Source: Clostridia bacterium (GTDB lineage: Bacteria; UBA6262; WVXT01). From it: a DNA stretch of 26,531 bases. The stretch spans positions 1 through 26,531 of the forward strand of contig DAOVHK010000005.1 of NCBI GenBank assembly GCA_030671905.1, given 5' to 3'. The notes under the pieces were generated by a model. The model had not been told where the DNA came from. It worked only from the letters and a program-made list of their open reading frames with translations, and did no database searches. Shown one piece after another: positions 21,903-26,531 of this stretch. A program made the translations under genes and the position numbers. Positions within the stretch are counted from its first letter, which is position 1; the number at the start of each line of letters is the position of its first letter.

Positions 21903-23384
21903 TTATTTGCCTATACAGAATTTGGAGAAGATTCTACTTAAAATATCTTCAGTGGCAGTCTCTCCCACAATTTCTCCCAGCGCCTTCAGTGCCCGGCGTA
22001 AATCGAGGGCTATAAATTCTTCTGACTCTCCCTTCCCGCAAGCTTTTATTCCCTTTTTTAAGGATTCTTCAGCTTTTACCAGAGCATCTTGATGCCTAAT
22101 GTTTGTAACCAGAACAGCATCAGAGATACTCACTTCTCCCTTAATAAATAGATGGTAGATTAGCTCTTGTAAATCTTTTATTCTTATCTTTTTGGTTGCT
22201 GATACTTTAATTAAAGGCGGGTTTCTCAAAATAGAGGGATTGCTTAAACTGTCATGTGCGGGGTTAGCTGAATTAACCGATAATGATTCTCTTTCGGGCT
22301 CAAGTCGATTAAGGCAAGATGCCCACAGTTCTCTTATTTCTTCCTCAGATACCACCTGGGGAAGGTCACATTTATTAGCCACTAAGATTGTTTTCCTGCC
22401 CAGTAGGTTTTCTGCGATACGACGATCCTCTTCGCTCAAGGGTATCGATAAATCGATTACAAAAAGGACAAGGTCTGCAAGTGCAATAGACCTTCTCGTC
22501 CGTTCTATCCCTGCCATTTCAATTTCATCCCGGGCATGTCTGATTCCCGCGGTATCCATAATCTTCATGGGAATACCGAGAATATTAACCATGTCTTCAA
22601 CCACATCTCTGGTCGTTCCCGGAACAGGAGTTACAATCGCCTTATCCTCCTCAAGAAGCACGTTCAACAGGGAGGACTTCCCCACATTAGGCTTGCCCAC
22701 TATGGTTGTCTGCAAACCTTCTCGTAAAATTCTTCCTGATTGCGCAGACTTCAGAAGTTCTTTTAACTCCCCGGAGAGTTTCTCCATCCTTTCCGCTAAT
22801 TCTCCTCGGGAAAGATGGGGAATATCCTCTTCAGAATAGTCAAGGCAAGCTTCAATGTGGGCCAGAAGGTCTACTATACAGTCACGAATCCTGTTTACAG
22901 TTATAGATAAGTGTCCTTCCATCTGGTGGAGTGCACAATTCAGGGCGGCGTCAGTTCGAGACCTGATTATATCACAGACTGCCTCGGCCTGGATAAGGTC
23001 TATTCTGCCATTTAGGAAAGCTCTCAGGGTGAACTCCCCCGGCTCTGCTAACCGGGCACCTTCCATTAAACATAATTCCAGAACCTTGCGTAAAGGAACT
23101 ATCCCCCCATGGCAAGAAATCTCTGCCACATCTTCACGGGTATAAGTATAAGGCGCCCGCATCACGCTGAGGAGAACTTCGTCTACCAATTTTTCTCTAT
23201 CGTAGATGTGTCCATAATGGATAGTAAATGTGTCTGCTCCGGCTAAATTCTTCTTCCTTTTGGGAATGAACAGTCTCAGCACAATGGGGATAGCCTGGCT
23301 TCCGCTTAAGCGGACAATGCCAAATCCGCCCTCCCCCATTGGCGTGGAGATGGCAGCAATTGTATCCTCTGTATCAATGTTCAA
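21903..23384 (-). CDS. mnmE: tRNA modification GTPase MnmE
   Basis: MnmE (TrmE), with MnmG, modifies wobble uridine in tRNA (cmnm5U). The 493-residue protein has the N-terminal formyl-THF-binding domain (DTIAAISTPMGEGGFGIVRLSG), a helical domain and a G domain with GKPNVGKSS (230-238), TTRD (257-260), DTAG (277-280), NKCD (337-340) and SAT (395-397), ending FCIGK with the invariant Cys. It is about 35 residues longer than usual, because of an insert at about 354-390 between G4 and G5. The start is TTG at 23384, with GAGAGG 6 nt upstream, 14 nt after the khpB stop. Confidence 0.96.
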   Translation of the reverse strand: MNIDTEDTIAAISTPMGEGGFGIVRLSGSQAIPIVLRLFIPKRKKNLAGADTFTIHYGHIYDREKLVDEVLLSVMRAPYTYTREDVAEISCHGGIVPLRKVLELCLMEGARLAEPGEFTLRAFLNGRIDLIQAEAVCDIIRSRTDAALNCALHQMEGHLSITVNRIRDCIVDLLAHIEACLDYSEEDIPHLSRGELAERMEKLSGELKELLKSAQSGRILREGLQTTIVGKPNVGKSSLLNVLLEEDKAIVTPVPGTTRDVVEDMVNILGIPMKIMDTAGIRHARDEIEMAGIERTRRSIALADLVLFVIDLSIPLSEEDRRIAENLLGRKTILVANKCDLPQVVSEEEIRELWASCLNRLEPERESLSVNSANPAHDSLSNPSILRNPPLIKVSATKKIRIKDLQELIYHLFIKGEVSISDAVLVTNIRHQDALVKAEESLKKGIKACGKGESEEFIALDLRRALKALGEIVGETATEDILSRIFSKFCIGK

Positions 23385-23398
23385 ATCGAACCTCTCTC

Positions 23399-24091
23399 CT
23401 ATTTCTTCTTTGGAGAGACCACCACTCTCCTGAAATTGCCTTCTCCCTGTGAGGTAGTCTCCACATCCCTATCATCCTTCAATGCAAGATGGATTACTCG
23501 GCGCTCAGCGGGATTCATTGGTTCTAACTCACGAGACCTGCCCTTACTCTTCACTTCATCAGCCACCTCCCCGGCCATCTTCATTAATGCATTCTCCCGT
23601 CGCTGACGATAATTTTCAGTATCTACAATTACCTTTGTTCTCGTCTTTTCGTCTCTATTCACAATTAGATTCACAATTAGCTGGAGGGCATTTAGAGTCT
23701 GACCTTTCTTCCCGATTAGAATTGCCCCGTTTTCACTTTTGATGTCTGCCACTACCTTCTCCTCTTCTAAGGAGGTGGTTACTTCTGCTTCCATTCCCAT
23801 TAATTTTAGGATTTCATTCAGTTCTTCTTTTACTTTTTTCTGAGCAGAAATAAGATCGACGCCAGAAAGTTTCTCCCGAGCTACTTCTCCTCTTTCCCCT
23901 GTTTCTAAACCTTTTACAGGCTTAACTATCAGCTTGATTTTAGCCGGGCTTGCCCCCATGAGACCGAATAATCCTGCCTTGCCTTCATCGAGAATCTTTA
24001 CTTCCACATCATCCCGGGAAAGGCCGAGCTCTTTTAATCCTTTCTCAATTGCTTCCTCGACATTCTTGCCACTAAATTCTTTTTCTTCCAT
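23399..24091 (-). CDS. khpB: RNA-binding protein KhpB (Jag)
   Basis: KhpB/Jag is an RNA-binding protein of the cell-division and RNA-regulation network. Its three domains are visible in 230 residues: Jag-N (1-55, GKNVEEAIEKGLKELGL), KH (about 100-165, with GKKG at 127-130) and R3H (about 165-228, Arg197-x3-His201). It lies between yidC and mnmE, its usual place. The ATG is 19 nt after the yidC stop. Confidence 0.94.
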   Translation of the reverse strand: MEEKEFSGKNVEEAIEKGLKELGLSRDDVEVKILDEGKAGLFGLMGASPAKIKLIVKPVKGLETGERGEVAREKLSGVDLISAQKKVKEELNEILKLMGMEAEVTTSLEEEKVVADIKSENGAILIGKKGQTLNALQLIVNLIVNRDEKTRTKVIVDTENYRQRRENALMKMAGEVADEVKSKGRSRELEPMNPAERRVIHLALKDDRDVETTSQGEGNFRRVVVSPKKK

Positions 24092-24110
24092 TGGAAAATC
24101 TCCTATAAAT

Positions 24111-25667
24111 TCAGGCTTTAACTTTCGACTTCCTCTTCATAATTAATTGCATCGTTAAGGTGAGAATATTATTCGTTAACCAGTAAAGAACCAGGCCTGA
24201 AGGGAACTTCATGAAGATAAACGTAAAGAAAACAGGCATAAACATCATCATTTTATTCTGCGCAGGGTCACCGGTGGCAGTCAACTTCTGCTGCAAAAAC
24301 ATTGTAGCTCCCATCAAAATTGGTAAAACATAGATAGGGTCTTTCATGGATAGGTCTCCTATCCAGAATATAAAAGGCGAATGGCGGAGCTCAACTGCGT
24401 TTCTAAGCATGGTGAACAGTGCCCAGAATATAGGAATCTGTAAAATCATCGGTAGACAACCACCAAAAGGGTTCATTTTCCGGGAACGATAAAGATTCAT
24501 CGTCTCCACATTAAGTCTTTTGGGATCACTCTTATACTTCAACTTCAATTCCTTCATCTTCGGCTGAAGGTTTTTCATTGCCTCCATCGATTTGAAACTT
24601 TTCCTGGTCAAAGGAAAGGTGAACACCTGCAATATACAGGTTAAAATGATTATAGAAAAGCCATAGTTATAAGTCAGCTTATAAAAGAAGTTTAAAACAG
24701 ACAGAAAGATTGTGCTTAAGAATCCGAAAAGTCCAAAGTCGAGAGTGCGCTCCAGACCAATATTTAAACTCTTCAAATATCTGTAATCCTTGGGCCCCAC
24801 CAATAGATCAACTTTGTAACTCTTAATCTGGTTAGGCGATAAAATAGAAGAGGGAGCAATCAGACCAACAGCAGGAGTACGCTTATCGAAGATTTCCACT
24901 TTACCCGTAGAGAAATCTTCTTTCTTATTAATAAATGCAGCAAGGAAGTACCGGTTGGTTACGCCTATCCATTCTATCTTACCCGTATAAGTGCTGGGTT
25001 TCAATTTTTTGGTAACCATCCCCTCAATCCTTCCCTGTGCTTTCATCATCTTCGTATTCTCTTTAAGTAAAACCTCGTCTATGGACAACCCTGCCTGCCA
25101 TAACAGGGTCAGATTTCCTATCTGTTGAGGGATTTTGGACTGGTTATGAATTCTCACTTCCAGGCTCTGCAGATAGCCTCCATAGGAGAACCGGTATATC
25201 TTGGAGAGAAGTAGTCCCTTACCCAATCGATAATTGAAAAGAACTTCTCCTTCTTCGCCCTCTGCCAATACGAGTTCTTCCTCTTCTGTTTGGAAATGGA
25301 CATGGGAAAGTCCAGGGAAGCCCTCTATCTCCAAATCGAGAGGTAGAATCCCCCGGCTACGAAAGCTCTCCAGAACGAGGTCTATCCTACCTTCTTTCTC
25401 CTTAATAGACCATTCCAGCACTCTTGCTCCCTGGGTGGCGAGGACAATTCTGGAAGTATCGGTGACTACTACTACTTGTTTAGCCTCTTTGTCAAGTTGC
25501 AAAGCTCGAGGAGAAACTCTTTCTTCCCTGTCGATCTCTTCCACTCTCTCCTCTCTTTCTGGGACAGGAGCAACTTTTCTCTCCACGGGAGGAGGGCGCA
25601 AAAATCTTGACCAGACCAGAAGAATTATCATGGAAACGACTACAGCAAGTATCGTTTTTTTCTCCAT
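24111..25667 (-). CDS. yidC: Membrane protein insertase YidC
   Basis: YidC inserts membrane proteins with or without SecYEG. The 518-residue protein has a first membrane helix (about 4-23), a large beta-rich periplasmic domain (about 50-300), and a C-terminal core of about five helices. The core includes FPLTRKSFKSMEAMKNLQPK and NPFGGCLPMILQIPIFWALF, family signatures. The long periplasmic domain is typical of diderm bacteria. The ATG has AAAGGA upstream and follows the yidD gene by 29 nt. Confidence 0.97.
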   Translation of the reverse strand: MEKKTILAVVVSMIILLVWSRFLRPPPVERKVAPVPEREERVEEIDREERVSPRALQLDKEAKQVVVVTDTSRIVLATQGARVLEWSIKEKEGRIDLVLESFRSRGILPLDLEIEGFPGLSHVHFQTEEEELVLAEGEEGEVLFNYRLGKGLLLSKIYRFSYGGYLQSLEVRIHNQSKIPQQIGNLTLLWQAGLSIDEVLLKENTKMMKAQGRIEGMVTKKLKPSTYTGKIEWIGVTNRYFLAAFINKKEDFSTGKVEIFDKRTPAVGLIAPSSILSPNQIKSYKVDLLVGPKDYRYLKSLNIGLERTLDFGLFGFLSTIFLSVLNFFYKLTYNYGFSIIILTCILQVFTFPLTRKSFKSMEAMKNLQPKMKELKLKYKSDPKRLNVETMNLYRSRKMNPFGGCLPMILQIPIFWALFTMLRNAVELRHSPFIFWIGDLSMKDPIYVLPILMGATMFLQQKLTATGDPAQNKMMMFMPVFFTFIFMKFPSGLVLYWLTNNILTLTMQLIMKRKSKVKA

Positions 25668-25696
25668 TGAATTTCCTTTCTAATTTAGAATAAAAT

Positions 25697-25915
25697 TTAT
25701 TTTACAGGGTCGTAACCTCCGGGGTGGAAAGGATGACATTTCAAAAGTCTTCTTATTCCTAAGAATGACCCCTTCGCTATTCCGTATTTCTTAAGGGCTT
25801 GAATTGTGTACTCCGAACAGGTAGGATAGAAACGGCAAGCCCTGGGGAGAAGAAATGAGATCTTCTGATAAAATTTAATTACCCTTACAGTTATATTTAC
25901 TACCATTCTCCTCAA
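25697..25915 (-). CDS. yidD: Membrane protein insertion efficiency factor YidD
   Basis: YidD is a small protein that helps YidC-dependent insertion. The 72-residue protein has CRFYPTCSEYTIQALKKYG and the ending CHPFHPGGYDPV, both diagnostic. The outer start is a TTG at 25915 that overlaps the rnpA stop as TTGA; the ATG at 25906 is an alternative, with GGAG very close by. Confidence 0.95.
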   Translation of the reverse strand: MRRMVVNITVRVIKFYQKISFLLPRACRFYPTCSEYTIQALKKYGIAKGSFLGIRRLLKCHPFHPGGYDPVK

Positions 25916-26322
25916 TTCCTCACTATCCTCGCCTTTCCCCAGAGATGCAAAATTCTCTTTTCCATCTCAAAGTAATCGACTAATTCCTTAGCAGAAGAAC
26001 GGGCGATCAGGATTATTTCCATCCTGTCTTTTAAGCGGGACTGGTGGAGGCGAAACACTTCCCGCATCCAGCGTTTAATGCGATTGCGAATTACCGCCTT
26101 ACCAATCCGCCTGCTTACAGAAAGTCCCATCCTGGGTAATCGACTCTCTCCCTCTTGAGTTACTTTTCTCGACGACGAAGTAAGCGGATTTATCTGGGAA
26201 GCCTTCTCCAGGACATACACAACTAAATACTTATCCGCATAGGATTTCCCTTTTTCCATAATTTTTTTAAATTCGGCCTCACGTTTTATCCTCTGCTGTT
26301 TTTCCAGGGCAAATTTTTTCAT
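25912..26322 (-). CDS. rnpA: Ribonuclease P protein component
   Basis: RnpA is the protein subunit of RNase P, which trims the 5' end of tRNA precursors. The RNA-binding signature GKAVIRNRIKRWMREVFR lies at about 74-91 of 136 residues, counted from the ATG at 26320-26322 (a TTG two codons earlier is possible). An insert of about 20-25 residues (about 40-64) separates LVVYVLE from GLSVSRRIG, which normally sit closer together. It starts 14 nt after rpmH and overlaps yidD. Confidence 0.94.
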   Translation of the reverse strand: MKKFALEKQQRIKREAEFKKIMEKGKSYADKYLVVYVLEKASQINPLTSSSRKVTQEGESRLPRMGLSVSRRIGKAVIRNRIKRWMREVFRLHQSRLKDRMEIILIARSSAKELVDYFEMEKRILHLWGKARIVRN

Positions 26323-26336
26323 AACCAAAGATTCTT

Positions 26337-26471
26337 CTAAGAAGACAACCTTCTTCTCTTCTTTTTTCTCCTTGCCCGCAAAATCCTCCGGCCACTCTTT
26401 GTGGCCATTCTCTTTTTGAAACCGTGAGTTCTCTTTCTTCTTCTAACTTTTGGTTGGTAAGTCCTTTTCAT
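26337..26471 (-). CDS. rpmH: 50S ribosomal protein L34
   Basis: This 44-residue, Arg/Lys-rich protein begins MKRTYQPKVRRRKRTHGF, the L34 signature, and carries KKRMATKSGRRIL. The ATG is at 26469-26471 and the TAG at 26337-26339. It is the first gene of the rpmH-rnpA-yidD-yidC-khpB-mnmE run, usually next to dnaA, which would lie beyond the right edge. Confidence 0.97.
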   Translation of the reverse strand: MKRTYQPKVRRRKRTHGFKKRMATKSGRRILRARRKKKRRRLSS

Positions 26472-26502
26472 CTGTTCTCACACCAATCTAAAATTTTTTT
26501 AA

Positions 26503-26531
26503 ATTGTATCTTTTATTTCTTCTCTTGTCAA
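26503..26531 (-). promoter_or_regulatory. Promoter of the rpmH operon
   Basis: On the minus strand, TTGACA (26526-26531) and TACAAT (26503-26508) are 17 nt apart, a near-consensus sigma70-type promoter with a start near 26496. It sits at the window edge, so upstream elements are not visible. Confidence 0.75.

Noticed and set aside
22192..22839. A 215-codon open frame on the plus strand inside mnmE
   Set aside because: It is the reverse frame of a conserved G domain and has no family-like motif.

Overview
The window looks like a chromosomal stretch from an uncultured, probably diderm (Gram-negative-type) bacterium, close to the replication origin. The diderm inference rests on a 518-residue YidC with a large periplasmic domain, lipobox lipoproteins of the CsgG and LPP20 types, and the order rpmH-rnpA-yidD-yidC-khpB-mnmE with rsmG-parA-parB and parS sites nearby. 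I cannot name the phylum. A bacterial V-type ATPase, GTP-dependent PEP carboxykinase and a (homo)citrate-synthase-like DRE-TIM enzyme fit an anaerobic or fermentative candidate phylum, but that is inference. Base composition is moderate to AT-rich, and GTG and TTG starts are common.

Layout. From 1 to 9341, all on the minus strand, lies a full V-type ATPase operon in the order (transcription direction) G/H-I-K-E-C-F-A-B-D, followed by a GAF-domain membrane protein cut by the left edge. The rotor subunit K keeps all five residues that bind Na+ in Enterococcus hirae NtpK, so the enzyme is predicted to move sodium. A divergent promoter region (about 9430-9510) separates it from ndk and a homocitrate/(Re)-citrate synthase-like gene on the plus strand (9537-11352). 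From 11378 the minus strand resumes to the end: GTP-PEPCK; a CsgG-like lipoprotein gene broken by a one-base frameshift; an LPP20-like lipoprotein; a membrane-anchored protein of unknown function; parB; parA; rsmG; a family-39-like membrane glycosyltransferase; a patatin-like esterase; two parS sites; a flavodoxin; a small membrane-anchored protein; mnmE; khpB/jag; yidC; yidD; rnpA; and rpmH with its promoter at the very edge.

How the genes work together. The right half is the conserved origin-proximal housekeeping set: ribosomal protein L34, RNase P protein, membrane-protein insertion, tRNA and rRNA modification, and chromosome partition. ParA, ParB and their parS centromere sites occur within about 5 kb. 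The left half couples ion-motive energy (V-ATPase) with nucleotide balance (NDK) and the PEP/oxaloacetate/citrate node.

Structure beyond the genes. (1) A perfect 93-bp direct repeat flanks the glycosyltransferase gene; one copy is the 3' end of the patatin gene, so the glycosyltransferase looks like an insertion into the rsmG-patatin junction. (2) An about 80-bp imperfect direct repeat duplicates the 5' end of the patatin gene together with parS, giving two parS sites 128 bp apart. (3) Small palindromes sit in operon spacers, four of them 11-17 nt upstream of a start codon, and fall into families with shared flanks. I found no CRISPR array, tRNA, rRNA or transposase gene. No gene-free stretch exceeds 300 bases.
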